Assembly (NCBI GenBank): GCA_963759955.1
Contig: CAVXCA010000074.1
Location: forward strand, 12,427 to 76,426
DNA: 64,000 nt
Origin: Roseiarcus sp963759955
GTDB taxonomy: Bacteria > Pseudomonadota > Alphaproteobacteria > Rhizobiales > Beijerinckiaceae
Direction of reading: 5' to 3'
The notes beneath the pieces were generated by a model. It was given only the letters and a program-made list of their open reading frames with translations. It had not been told where the DNA came from and did no database searches. Both the position numbers and the translations under genes were made by a program. Numbering within the stretch: position 1 is the stretch's first letter; each line of letters begins with the position of its first letter. This document shows positions 42,820-51,461 of the stretch, one piece after another.

Positions 42820-44079
42820 ATGACCGCCAGACCTGTTTCGGGCGCCCGCATTCTCCTGATCGTCGGGGGCGGCATTGCGGCCTATAAGTCGCTGGAGCTG
42901 ATCCGCCGGCTGCGCGAGCGCGGCGCGATCGTGCGCGTCGTCATGACCGAGGCGGCCAAACAGTTCGTCACGCCGCTGTCGGCCGCCGCGCTGAGCGGCC
43001 ATGCGGTTCGCTTCGATCAATTCAGTCTGATCGACGAAGCCGAAATGGGCCACATCGAATTGTCGCGCGAGGCCGATCTCGTCGTAGTCGCGCCGGCGAC
43101 CGCGAATCTCCTAGCCCGAATGGCGCATGGGCTGGCCAACGATCTCGCCTCCACGACGCTTTTGGCGACCGACAAGCGCGTGCTCGCCGCGCCGGCGATG
43201 AACGTGCGCATGTGGCTGCATCCGGCGACTCGGCGCAACGTCGCCGCGCTCAGCGGCGACGGCGTCGCGTTCGTCGGCCCGGAAGACGGCGAAATGGCGT
43301 GCGGCGAATTCGGGCCGGGCCGCATGGCGGAGCCCTTGGCGATCGTTGCGGCGATCGAAAGCGCGCTCGAACAGCCGACCGCGATCCCCCTGCCCCCCGG
43401 CGTCGGCGCGCGCCGCGACGGCGCTCTTGCGGGCAAGCGCGTCGTGGTGACCTCCGGTCCGACCTATGAGCCGATCGATCCCGTTCGCTTTCTCGGCAAT
43501 CGCTCTTCCGGGCTCCAAGGGCATGCGATTGCGCAAGCCGCTCATGGCGCCGGCGCAAACGTGACGTTGATCAGCGGCCCCGTCGGCCTCTCCGACCCTC
43601 CCGGCGTCGAGGTCGTCCACGTCGAGACGGCGCGAGAAATGCATGCGGCCGCCTTGGCCGCCCTGCCCGCGGACGTGTTCGTCGCCGCGGCGGCCGTCGC
43701 GGATTGGCGCGTTGGCGCCGTCGGCGCCCACAAGCTGAAAAAAAGCGCCGGCGGCGCGCCGGTGCTGTCGTTAGTCGAAAACCCGGACATCCTCGCCGAC
43801 ATCGCGAAAAAGCGCGCCGGACGTCCGGCGCTGGTGGTCGGATTCGCCGCAGAAACCGAGCGCGTCGTCGAGAACGCGCGCGACAAGCTGAAGCGCAAGG
43901 GCTGCGATCTGATCGTCGCCAACAGCGTCGCCAAAGGCGAAGGGACTTTCGGTGGTCGGGACAATCAGGTCGCGATCGTCAGCGCCGCGGGAATCGAGCG
44001 TTGGCCGCGCATGAGCAAGCAGGAAGTCGCGCGCGGATTGATCGACCTCATCTCCCGCATCTTGAAAGACCAAAAATGA
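42820..44079 (+). CDS. coaBC: Phosphopantothenoylcysteine decarboxylase/synthetase
   Basis: The 419-residue bifunctional protein has the flavin-dependent CoaC half (ILLIVGGGIAAYKSLELIRR, APAMNVRMWLHPATRRN with the PxMNxxMW motif, GEMACGEFGPGRM) and the CoaB half (VVVTSGPTYEPIDPVRFLGN, AAAVADWRV, KLKKS, and NSVAKGEGTFGG). It makes 4'-phosphopantetheine from phosphopantothenate and cysteine for CoA. Its stop overlaps the dut start by ATGA. Confidence 0.96.
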   Translation: MTARPVSGARILLIVGGGIAAYKSLELIRRLRERGAIVRVVMTEAAKQFVTPLSAAALSGHAVRFDQFSLIDEAEMGHIELSREADLVVVAPATANLLARMAHGLANDLASTTLLATDKRVLAAPAMNVRMWLHPATRRNVAALSGDGVAFVGPEDGEMACGEFGPGRMAEPLAIVAAIESALEQPTAIPLPPGVGARRDGALAGKRVVVTSGPTYEPIDPVRFLGNRSSGLQGHAIAQAAHGAGANVTLISGPVGLSDPPGVEVVHVETAREMHAAALAALPADVFVAAAAVADWRVGAVGAHKLKKSAGGAPVLSLVENPDILADIAKKRAGRPALVVGFAAETERVVENARDKLKRKGCDLIVANSVAKGEGTFGGRDNQVAIVSAAGIERWPRMSKQEVARGLIDLISRILKDQK

Positions 44080-44540
44080 TCCGTGTTTGTTTTCAACGAT
44101 TTCCACATTCGCAGGACTTGCAATTACCCCAGTATCAGAGCGATGATGCAGCTGGGATGGATCTCGTCGCGGCGGTTCCGGAAGGACATGACGTGATCCT
44201 GAATCCCGGCGAGCGCGCTTTGATACCGACGGGTTTGGCTATTGAACTGCCGAGGGGTTACGAAGCGCAAATTCGGCCTCGTTCCGGATTGGCGCTGAAG
44301 GATGGAGTGACCGTTCTCAATAGTCCCGGGACGATCGACGCGGATTATCGCGGCGAAATCGGCGTCATACTTATCAATTTTGGACAAAGTCCTTTTTCCA
44401 TCCGGCGAGGAGCGCGAATAGCGCAACTCGTCGTTGGTCCCGTTGAGCGCGTTGCTTTCATTAAAAGCGAGCGGCTCACAGCGAGCGAGCGCGGTCGAAG
44501 AGGCTTTGGTTCGACCGGACGCTCAGACGAGGAGAAATAA
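44076..44540 (+). CDS. dut: dUTP diphosphatase
   Basis: The 154-residue trimeric dUTPase has all five motifs: AAGMDLVAA (1), RPRSGLALK (2), LNSPGTIDADYRGEI (3), RGARIAQLVV (4) and RGRRGFGSTGR (5). It hydrolyses dUTP to dUMP. Start overlaps coaBC stop. The first half is noticeably less GC-rich than coaBC, though the gene order coaBC-dut is normal in alphaproteobacteria. Confidence 0.96.
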   Translation: MIRVCFQRFPHSQDLQLPQYQSDDAAGMDLVAAVPEGHDVILNPGERALIPTGLAIELPRGYEAQIRPRSGLALKDGVTVLNSPGTIDADYRGEIGVILINFGQSPFSIRRGARIAQLVVGPVERVAFIKSERLTASERGRRGFGSTGRSDEEK

Positions 44541-44541
44541 C

Positions 44542-44994
44542 ATGAACCTGCTGTCGCGACGCAGCCTGCTCGCTATTGCCGCTGTGGTCGATATCGCCTT
44601 ACATTCGCGACCCTCGCCGGTCGCGGCCAAGGCGCTCGCTGCGCGGCACAAATTGCCGCCTCGGCACTTGGAAACCCTGCTGCAGGGACTCGTTCACGCC
44701 AAGATCCTCAAAGGGGTGCGCGGACCTCGCGGGGGTTACGAACTGGCGCGCGAGCGGCGCAGAATTTCCGTCGGCGAAATCGTGCGCACTTCGGTCAGCC
44801 TGAGCACCGCCGATCCCGATGACATCGGATCGCGATCCAAGCTGTTGGAGAAGGTCATCGAACCGAGCGTGCGCACGGCGGGCGAGTCGTTCCTGGCCAA
44901 TCTCGACGCCATCACCGTCGAGCAGCTCTGCGAGGACGCCGAGAAGGCGCAAATCCTGGCGGAGGAGAAGGCCAGCGGAGATTTTGCTATTTGA
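44542..44994 (+). CDS. Rrf2-family transcriptional regulator
   Basis: The 150-residue protein has the Rrf2 winged-helix: AIAAVVDIALHSR, LAARHKLPPRHLETLLQGLV and GVRGPRGGYELARERRRISV. Unlike IscR or NsrR it has a single Cys (QLCED) and no three-Cys cluster loop, so it should not bind Fe-S; this is like CymR, which senses cysteine status with CysK. It lies directly upstream of cysK (99 bases), which supports a role in sulfur assimilation. GAGGAGAAATAAC precedes the ATG. Confidence 0.88.
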   Translation: MNLLSRRSLLAIAAVVDIALHSRPSPVAAKALAARHKLPPRHLETLLQGLVHAKILKGVRGPRGGYELARERRRISVGEIVRTSVSLSTADPDDIGSRSKLLEKVIEPSVRTAGESFLANLDAITVEQLCEDAEKAQILAEEKASGDFAI

Positions 44995-45093
44995 GATGGT
45001 GCAATAAAATATTTCATATGATAGCGCCGTCAAAAGGTGTAGCTTGAGGGAGGAGCCCGTCGCGTCTGGCGGCGGCGGCTCGGAGTGAGATTC

Positions 45094-46083
45094 ATGGCTG
45101 AAACCGGTAAGGACCCGATGCACGGCGATTCGCGCCTGCGCGGCCGAGGACGAGTTTACGCTTCGATCACAGAAACGATCGGCGATACCCCGCTGGTGCG
45201 CATAGATCGCATCGCCAGAGAAAAAGGCGTGCGAGCCGATCTGCTCGCGAAGCTCGAATTCTTCAACCCGATCTCGAGCGTCAAGGACCGCATCGGCGTC
45301 GCCATGGTCGACGCCCTGGAAGCGCAGGGCCGAATCGCGCCGGGTCGCGGCGTGCTGGTCGAGCCGACCTCGGGAAACACCGGAATCGCGCTGGCGTTCG
45401 TCGCCGCGGCGCGCGGCTACAAGCTCATCCTGGTGATGCCCGAATCGATGTCGATCGAGCGGCGCAAGATGCTCGCCCTGCTCGGCGCCGAACTGGTATT
45501 GACGCCCGCCTCGCTCGGCATGAAGGGCGCGATCGCCAAGGCCAACGACATTGTCGCCTCGACGCCCGGCGCGATCATGCCGCAACAGTTCGAGAACCCC
45601 GCCAATCCCGAGATCCATCGGCGCACTACCGCCGAGGAAATCTGGAACGACACCAAGGGCGCCGTCGACATCGTCGTTTCCGGCGTCGGCACCGGCGGCA
45701 CGCTCACCGGCATCGGCCAGGTGCTCAAGGCGCGCAAACCGAGCGTCAAGATGATCGCAGTCGAACCGGAGGATTCCCCGGTGCTGTCGGGCGGCGCGCC
45801 CGGCCCGCACAAGATTCAGGGCATCGGCGCAGGCTTCGCCCCGGCGATCCTCGATCGCAGCCTCATCGACGAAGTCGTCACCGTCGGCAACCAGACCGCG
45901 TTCGACACCGCCAGACTGGTGGCGCGGCTCGAGGGCATTCCGGTCGGCATTTCCTCCGGCGCCGCGATCGCCGCGGCGATCGATGTCGCCCGCCGGCCGG
46001 AGAACGACGGCAAGACGATCATCGCCATCGTGCCGTCCTTCGCCGAACGCTATCTGTCGACCGCGCTGTTCGAGGGGCTTTGA
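45094..46083 (+). CDS. cysK: Cysteine synthase A (O-acetylserine sulfhydrylase)
   Basis: The 329-residue PLP enzyme has the lysine in NPISSVKDRIGVAMVD, the substrate loop VEPTSGNTGIALAFVA, the phosphate loop SGVGTGGTLTGIG and SSGAAIAAA. It makes cysteine from O-acetylserine and sulfide. Starts at 45085 (GTG), 45094 (ATG) or 45118 (ATG) are possible; 45094 has GGAG at good distance. The AT-rich 44995-45060 segment upstream likely holds its promoter. Confidence 0.95.
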   Translation: MAETGKDPMHGDSRLRGRGRVYASITETIGDTPLVRIDRIAREKGVRADLLAKLEFFNPISSVKDRIGVAMVDALEAQGRIAPGRGVLVEPTSGNTGIALAFVAAARGYKLILVMPESMSIERRKMLALLGAELVLTPASLGMKGAIAKANDIVASTPGAIMPQQFENPANPEIHRRTTAEEIWNDTKGAVDIVVSGVGTGGTLTGIGQVLKARKPSVKMIAVEPEDSPVLSGGAPGPHKIQGIGAGFAPAILDRSLIDEVVTVGNQTAFDTARLVARLEGIPVGISSGAAIAAAIDVARRPENDGKTIIAIVPSFAERYLSTALFEGL

Positions 46084-46086
46084 CCT

Positions 46087-47337
46087 TCAAGCGCTTCCGC
46101 CGCCTCCCGGCGCGCACAAGATTCCGCGCGTCAGCGAGCCGGTCGTCGGATAGAGCGGGATGAGGCACGCCTGCAGGGCGTGATAGAGGTCGGGCTTGCC
46201 GACGAAATAGCCTTCGATCGGGCGCAGCGAGTCGCCGAGTTGGCAATGCCAGCCGCCATGGCGACGATCGATGAAATGACGCGCAGTGAAGCCCCAGACG
46301 CGCCGATACCACGCCTCGTAGAGGGCGTCGCCGTCGAGCGCGCCGAGAAACGTCGCCGCACCGATCCCCTCGCAGCACGGCCACCACAGCCGATCGCGCA
46401 CGCGCGGCGCGCCGCTCCATTCGAGCGTGTAGTAGAAGCCGCCGCGCAGCGCGTCCCAGCCCTCGCCGACCGCCCGCGCGAACAGGGCGCGCGCCGCGTC
46501 GGGCAGCCAGGCCAGCTTGCGCCCGCCGAGCTCCCAGAGCTGCAACGCCAGACGCGCCCATTCCAGCGAATGCCCCGGCGTGACGCCATAGGGACGGAAC
46601 ATGTCGGAGCCTTTGTATTCGCGATCGAGGGTCCAGTCGGCGGCGTAGTGTTCGGGAACGCGCCAATCCGCCGCCGCGGCGTTTCGGCGCAAAATGAGGT
46701 CGGCGATGCTTTCGGCCTTGTCGAGAAAGCCGCGCTCGGCCGTAGCCTCGAACGCCGCCATCAACGCCTCGGTCAAATGCATGTTGGCGTTCTGGCCTCG
46801 ATAGGCGCTGATCGGCGACCAGTCCTCGGCGAATTCTTCCGCGCTGGCGCCGTATTTCGGCTCCCAGAACCGCGTCTCGAGAACTTCGGCAATGTCGCTG
46901 AGCAGCGCATCGGCTTCCGGGTGGCCGACGCATTTGGCGCTTGCCGCGGCGAGCAGGACGAACGCGTGGCCGTAGGCGAGTTTCTCGCGCTCGCGCGGCC
47001 CTTGGTCGTCGAACGACCAGAAATAGCCGCCGTGGCGCGGATCGCGGTGGCGCGTCTTGAGCGCGTCCATGCCGTGATCGACGATGTCGGCGGCGCCCGG
47101 ACGCCCGAGCAAATGCGCGATGGCGAAGCAATGCACCATGCGCGTCGTCACGTGCAGCGGACGAACCGTCTCGGACGCCATCGCGCGCCCGCTAACGTCG
47201 AGCGTCGCGAAACCGCCGCCGGGATGGATCAGGTCGACTTCGTAAAAGGCCAGAAGGGCGTCGGCCTCGGCGGCGAGCCAGCGCCGATGGCCGTTCGTAT
47301 CCCGCCACACGGATTTCACCGCAAAGGATTCGGGCAT
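46087..47337 (-). CDS. AGE-family epimerase/isomerase
   Basis: The 416-residue protein has the alpha6/alpha6-barrel AGE pattern: RMVHCFAIAHLLGRPG, HGGYFWSFDDQGP, KLAYGHAFVLLAAASA, NANMHLTEALMAAFEA, VTPGHSLEWARLALQLW and HGGWHCQLGDSL. The histidines in HLTEA, PGHSLEW and HGGW are catalytic in YihS-type aldose-ketose isomerases and N-acylglucosamine 2-epimerase. Mannose/fructose isomerase is more likely than sugar-amine epimerase, but the substrate is not certain. Its stop lies 3 bases from cysK's stop (convergent). Confidence 0.88.
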   Translation of the reverse strand: MPESFAVKSVWRDTNGHRRWLAAEADALLAFYEVDLIHPGGGFATLDVSGRAMASETVRPLHVTTRMVHCFAIAHLLGRPGAADIVDHGMDALKTRHRDPRHGGYFWSFDDQGPREREKLAYGHAFVLLAAASAKCVGHPEADALLSDIAEVLETRFWEPKYGASAEEFAEDWSPISAYRGQNANMHLTEALMAAFEATAERGFLDKAESIADLILRRNAAAADWRVPEHYAADWTLDREYKGSDMFRPYGVTPGHSLEWARLALQLWELGGRKLAWLPDAARALFARAVGEGWDALRGGFYYTLEWSGAPRVRDRLWWPCCEGIGAATFLGALDGDALYEAWYRRVWGFTARHFIDRRHGGWHCQLGDSLRPIEGYFVGKPDLYHALQACLIPLYPTTGSLTRGILCAPGGGGSA

Positions 47338-47427
47338 GGCGGCGGTTCTCCTCCCTCGGAGCGACGCTCCGCGCCGACCTTAGCAAAGAATCTGGCGCCG
47401 CGCCCGGCAAGCTGGCATAAAGCGGCG

Positions 47428-48711
47428 ATGAAGACGATCGAAACTCTTGCGCGGTCCGAGCCGGGCGCGCCGCTTCGCGCCGACGACGCCGATTCCGGCT
47501 TCGCCGTTTACGTGCATTGGCCGTTCTGCCTGGCCAAATGCCCCTATTGCGATTTCAACTCCCATGTGCGCGCAACGCCGATCGACGAAGAGCGCTTCGT
47601 TTCCGCCCTGCGCGCCGAACTCGCCCATCGCGCGGCAGCGGCGCCCGGCCGCACCGTGCGCTCGATCTTTTTTGGCGGCGGCACACCCTCGCTGATGCGC
47701 CCGCAGACGGTGCAGAGCGTTATCGACGCGATCGGCGCCGCCTGGAGCGTCGAGGCCGACGCGGAGATCACGCTGGAGGCCAATCCGACCAGCGTCGAGA
47801 CCGGGCGTTTCCGCGGCTATCGCGCCGCCGGGGTCAACCGTCTGTCGATCGGCATCCAGGCGCTCGACGACGCCGACCTGAAGGCGCTCGGGCGGCGCCA
47901 CGACGTCGCCGAGGCGATCGAGGCGGTCAAAATCGCCGCGTCGATCTTCCCGCGCTATTCCTTCGATTTGATCTATGCGCGGCCCGGCCAGAGCGAGAGC
48001 GCCTGGCGCGCCGAATTGGGCGAGGCGATGAAGCTGGCGGGCGAGCATCTCTCGCTCTACCAGCTCACCATCGAGCCGGATACGATCTTCGAGCGGCTGC
48101 GCCGGGCGGGCAAGCTCACTCTTCCCGACGACGAGCTCGCGCGCGCCCTGTTCGACGCGACGCAAGAGATTACCGAAGCGAACGGCCTTCCCGCCTACGA
48201 AGTCTCCAACCATGCGCGGCCCGGCGCCGAGAGCCGGCACAATCTCGTCTATTGGCGCTACGGCGAATACGCCGGGGTCGGCCCGGGAGCGCACGGCCGC
48301 CTCGTCACGCCCGAGGGGCGCCGCGCCCAGGCGACGGAAAAGCATCCCGAGATGTGGCTCACCCAGGTCGAAAGCGAAGGCCATGGCCTGATCGAGAACG
48401 CGCCGCTGAGCGCCGAAGAGCAGGGCGACGAATTCCTGCTGATGGGCCTGCGGCTGCGCGAAGGCGTCGATCGCGCGCGCTTCGAGGCGTTGAGCGGGCG
48501 CCGGCTCAAGCAACGCCAGATCGACGATCTGGCCGCCGAGGGCTTCATCGAAGAAGACGAGAACGGGCGTATCCGGGTGACCCGCGTCGGGGCGCCGCTG
48601 CTCGAATTCGATCGTCGCGGACCTCGCGGCCTGAGCGACGAGGGGGCGCGGCGACGAAAATTCTCGCCGCGCCGTGATTTCTGGGCATTTCCACTGACGC
48701 ACAACGATTGA
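47428..48711 (+). CDS. hemW: HemW (radical SAM haem chaperone), altered C-terminus
   Basis: The 427-residue protein has the radical-SAM motif HWPFCLAKCPYCDFNSH, FFGGGTPSLM, LEANPTSVE, GVNRLSIGIQALDD, SFDLIYARPGQ and YEVSNHARPG. HemW (formerly HemN-like) delivers haem to respiratory proteins. The last 30 residues (FDRRGPRGL onward) are not family-like: after TRVGAPLL the next frame reads NSIVADLAA and stops at 48634, the usual end. A one-base insertion near 48603 has replaced the C-terminus. Confidence 0.92.
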   Translation: MKTIETLARSEPGAPLRADDADSGFAVYVHWPFCLAKCPYCDFNSHVRATPIDEERFVSALRAELAHRAAAAPGRTVRSIFFGGGTPSLMRPQTVQSVIDAIGAAWSVEADAEITLEANPTSVETGRFRGYRAAGVNRLSIGIQALDDADLKALGRRHDVAEAIEAVKIAASIFPRYSFDLIYARPGQSESAWRAELGEAMKLAGEHLSLYQLTIEPDTIFERLRRAGKLTLPDDELARALFDATQEITEANGLPAYEVSNHARPGAESRHNLVYWRYGEYAGVGPGAHGRLVTPEGRRAQATEKHPEMWLTQVESEGHGLIENAPLSAEEQGDEFLLMGLRLREGVDRARFEALSGRRLKQRQIDDLAAEGFIEEDENGRIRVTRVGAPLLEFDRRGPRGLSDEGARRRKFSPRRDFWAFPLTHND

Positions 48712-48828
48712 CTTGTCCCTGCATTCTATGGAACATCCACGACTCAACTCATTCGCCGGCGGAATCCGGGCGAGGGGTCGCGTCGTCTTTCGACAACACG
48801 TCGTTTCAACAATTCGAGGAGAGTGGCC

Positions 48829-49368
48829 ATTCGTCGTCCCATGAAGTCAACCGCGGCGCCGGAGAAAGGCGGGCCGCGCGTCAACCGCGACATTCGCGCC
48901 GTTCAAGTGCAGCTCATCGACGCCGAAGGTCTGAACCGCGGCGTCGTCAACATCGCCGAAGCGCAGCAATTGGCCGACGAGGCCGCGCTCGATCTCGTCG
49001 AGATCGTGCCCAACGCCAGCCCGCCGGTGTGCAAGATCCTCGATTTCGGCAAGTTCCGCTTTCTCGAGCAGAAGAAGTCCTCCGAGCAGCGCAAGCGCCA
49101 GAAGGTCGTCGAGATCAAGGAAATCAAGCTGCGCCCGGGCATCGACGATCACGATTACGAAGTGAAGATGCGCTCGGTGCGCCGCTTCTTCGAGGAAGGC
49201 GACAAGGTCAAAGTGACGTTGCGCTTCCGCGGCCGTGAAATGGCCCATCAGGACATCGGCTATAAGCTTTTGCAGCGGGTGAAAACGGAAACGGCGCCGA
49301 TCGCCAAGGTCGAGGCCGAGCCGCTGATGGAAGGCCGGCAGATGGTGATGGTGCTGGCGCCGAAATAG
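48829..49368 (+). CDS. infC: Translation initiation factor IF-3, probable AUU start
   Basis: The 179-residue IF-3 has the N-domain VNRDIRAVQVQLIDAEG, linker FRFLEQKKSSEQRKRQK and C-domain EIKEIKLRPGIDDHDYEVK and GREMAHQDIG. A GAGGAG box at 48815-48820 is right next to a GTG (48823), too close, and 20 bases from the ATG (48841), but 8 bases from an ATT at 48829 that begins RRPMKSTAAP. E. coli infC also starts with AUU, which lets IF-3 repress its own synthesis. Confidence 0.9.
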   Translation: MRRPMKSTAAPEKGGPRVNRDIRAVQVQLIDAEGLNRGVVNIAEAQQLADEAALDLVEIVPNASPPVCKILDFGKFRFLEQKKSSEQRKRQKVVEIKEIKLRPGIDDHDYEVKMRSVRRFFEEGDKVKVTLRFRGREMAHQDIGYKLLQRVKTETAPIAKVEAEPLMEGRQMVMVLAPK

Positions 49369-49505
49369 CGCCCCCGCGCCGAGGGCCGCGCATCACAATG
49401 CCTTGAGCGGCCCGATTGGAGCCTTGGCGCCACAGGCCCGGCGGCGCTAGGGAACATCTTCGGCGCGTTTCGCCCGCGAAGCGTGCGTTGTAACGAGAAA
49501 TCCCT

Positions 49506-50741
49506 TTGACCCTTGCTCGGAACCCCGCCCGCCTGGGCGCTGAAGACGTCGCTGCGAGCGCGGCCAGCCGCGCGCTGCAGACGACCGCCTACGGCGTCAT
49601 TTTCGCCGCCAGCGCCTCGCATATGCTCAACGACATGATGCAGTCGCTCGCCCCGGCGCTGTATCCGGTGTTTCGCGACGAATTCTCGCTGACGTATTTC
49701 CAGACCGGGCTGATCACGCTCACCTTCCAGATCACCGCCTCGTTGCTGCAGCCGTTCATCGGTCTCTTCACCGACCGACGCCCGCTGACCTACGCCCTGC
49801 CCTCGGCGATGGCGTTCACCCTGACCGGCCTTGTGGTGCTGGCGTTCGGCCGGAACTATCCGCTGTTGCTGACCGCCGTGGCGATGATCGGCGTCGGCAG
49901 CGCGATCTTTCACCCCGAGGCGTCGCGAACCGCACGCGCGGCCTCCGGCGGACGTTACGGCTTCGCGCAGAGCCTGTTCCAGGTCGGCGGCAATTTCGGC
50001 CAGTCGCTCGGGCCGCTGATGGCGGCGTTCATCGTCGTCCCCTTCGGCCAGCATTCGGTGTTGGCGTTCACCGTGCTCGCCTTCGCCGCCATTGTCATCC
50101 TGACCCGCATCGCCCGTTGGCACGCCGCCCATCGCGCCGCGCGCAAAGCCGCCGCAGCGCCGCGCGCCAGCGCGCTACCGCGCGCCCAGGTGATTCGCAC
50201 CATGATCATCCTGGTGGCGCTGGTGTTCTCGAAGATGTTCTATCTCTCCAGCCTGCAGAACTATTACACCTTCTACCTGATCCAGACCTTCCATGTTTCC
50301 GTGCAGGCCTCGCAGGTGATGCTGTTCGTCTTCCTCGGCGCCGTCGCGGCGGGAACTTACGCCGGCGGGCCGATCGGCGACCGCTACGGACGCAAGTTCG
50401 TCATCTGGGCCTCGATCCTCGGCGTGCTGCCGTTCACCCTGTTGCTGCCGCATCTCGGCCTCGTCGGCACGGTTCTCGACACCGTCGCGATCGGCTTGGT
50501 GCTCTCCTCGGCGTTCGCCGCCATCGTCGTCTATGGGCAGGAGCTGGCGCCGGGAAACGTCGGCGCGGTCGCCGGCCTGTTCTTCGGTCTTTCGTTCGGC
50601 CTGGGCGGCATCGGCGCGGCTGCGCTCGGCGCGCTCGCCGACCGCACCAGCCTGAGCTTCGTCTATCAGATCTGCGCCTTCCTGCCCGCAATCGGCCTAC
50701 TGACCTACTTCCTGCCGGACCTGCGCTCGCGGCGGCTGTAG
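49506..50741 (+). CDS. MFS transporter, fosmidomycin-resistance type
   Basis: The 411-residue major-facilitator protein has 12 hydrophobic segments and Fsr features: ASHMLNDMMQSLAPALYPVF, YFQTGLITLTFQITASLLQP, GSAIFHPEASRTAR and GPIGDRYGRKFVIW. E. coli Fsr exports fosmidomycin; substrate here is inferred only by family. A TTG at 49506 is the best start in an ATG-poor leader; the first ATG is at 49623, inside the first helix. It precedes the TetR gene by 79 bases. Confidence 0.87.
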   Translation: MTLARNPARLGAEDVAASAASRALQTTAYGVIFAASASHMLNDMMQSLAPALYPVFRDEFSLTYFQTGLITLTFQITASLLQPFIGLFTDRRPLTYALPSAMAFTLTGLVVLAFGRNYPLLLTAVAMIGVGSAIFHPEASRTARAASGGRYGFAQSLFQVGGNFGQSLGPLMAAFIVVPFGQHSVLAFTVLAFAAIVILTRIARWHAAHRAARKAAAAPRASALPRAQVIRTMIILVALVFSKMFYLSSLQNYYTFYLIQTFHVSVQASQVMLFVFLGAVAAGTYAGGPIGDRYGRKFVIWASILGVLPFTLLLPHLGLVGTVLDTVAIGLVLSSAFAAIVVYGQELAPGNVGAVAGLFFGLSFGLGGIGAAALGALADRTSLSFVYQICAFLPAIGLLTYFLPDLRSRRL

Positions 50742-50786
50742 CGGCGGCTCCCGCGTGGCGACGAAATTTTGCCACAATGCCGACCC

Positions 50787-50810
50787 ATGAAAATGAACGT
50801 TCATTCTCAT
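50787..50810. promoter_or_regulatory. 24-bp palindromic operator before the TetR gene
   Basis: The sequence ATGAAAATGAAC/GTTCATTCTCAT is a near-perfect inverted repeat (core AATGAACGTTCATT is perfect), centred 21 bases before the TetR ATG. Size and symmetry fit a TetR/AcrR dimer operator, so the TetR-MFP-RND operon is probably autoregulated. Confidence 0.8.
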
Positions 50811-50819
50811 GGAGTTTCG

Positions 50820-51461
50820 ATGTCTCTCGCCCAACCGCCGTCCGCCAACCGGGCTCCCGAGGCCGATCGGCGCGAAGCCATCGTCGCCGCCGCCGAGCGC
50901 GCCTTCGTGCGCCACGGCTTCCACGCCGCGACGATGCAGCAGGTGGCGGACGAGGCCGGCATGAGCGCCGGCAACCTCTATCGCTATTTCCCATCGAAAG
51001 AGGCCCTCGTCGAGGGCATTTGCGCGACCGATCAACGCGAACGCGCCGACGTCTTCGAGGCTCTGGCCGCCGCCGGCGGCGTCCTGCCCACGATCGCCGT
51101 GGTTCTGCGCGACCATGTGCTCGCCAAACCGCGCGAGAAGGCGACGATGATCGTCGAGATCACCGCCGAGGCGGCGCGCAATCCACGGATCGCCGCGATG
51201 ACGCGCGCCATGGACGCCAACGTGCTGAGCGGGATCGCCGCGCTCGTCGAGACGGCCAAGGCCAAAGGGGAAGCCGCCGCGTCGCTGAATGCAGAATTCG
51301 CCGCGCGGGTCATCTTCACCATAGTGAGCGGGTTGTTCAAGCGGCGCGCACTGGAGCCGGATTTCGACGTCGAGGTCGAGGCGGCAGCGACGATGGGCGT
51401 CTTCAAGGCGCTGTTCGACGGCGCGATCACGCCCTACGCCGGCCCCGAGGCGTCGCGCTGA
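50820..51461 (+). CDS. TetR/AcrR-family repressor
   Basis: The 213-residue regulator has the N-terminal HTH: REAIVAAAERAFVRHGFHAA and MQQVADEAGMSAGNLYRYFP, followed by a helical ligand domain. It is the first gene of a three-gene efflux operon; its stop overlaps the next start (TGATG). A palindrome sits in its leader. Ligand unknown. Confidence 0.93.
   Translation: MSLAQPPSANRAPEADRREAIVAAAERAFVRHGFHAATMQQVADEAGMSAGNLYRYFPSKEALVEGICATDQRERADVFEALAAAGGVLPTIAVVLRDHVLAKPREKATMIVEITAEAARNPRIAAMTRAMDANVLSGIAALVETAKAKGEAAASLNAEFAARVIFTIVSGLFKRRALEPDFDVEVEAAATMGVFKALFDGAITPYAGPEASR

Noticed and set aside
46180..47427. Long N-terminal extension in frame with hemW
   Set aside because: It is antisense to the AGE-family gene; HemW similarity begins after the ATG at 47428.
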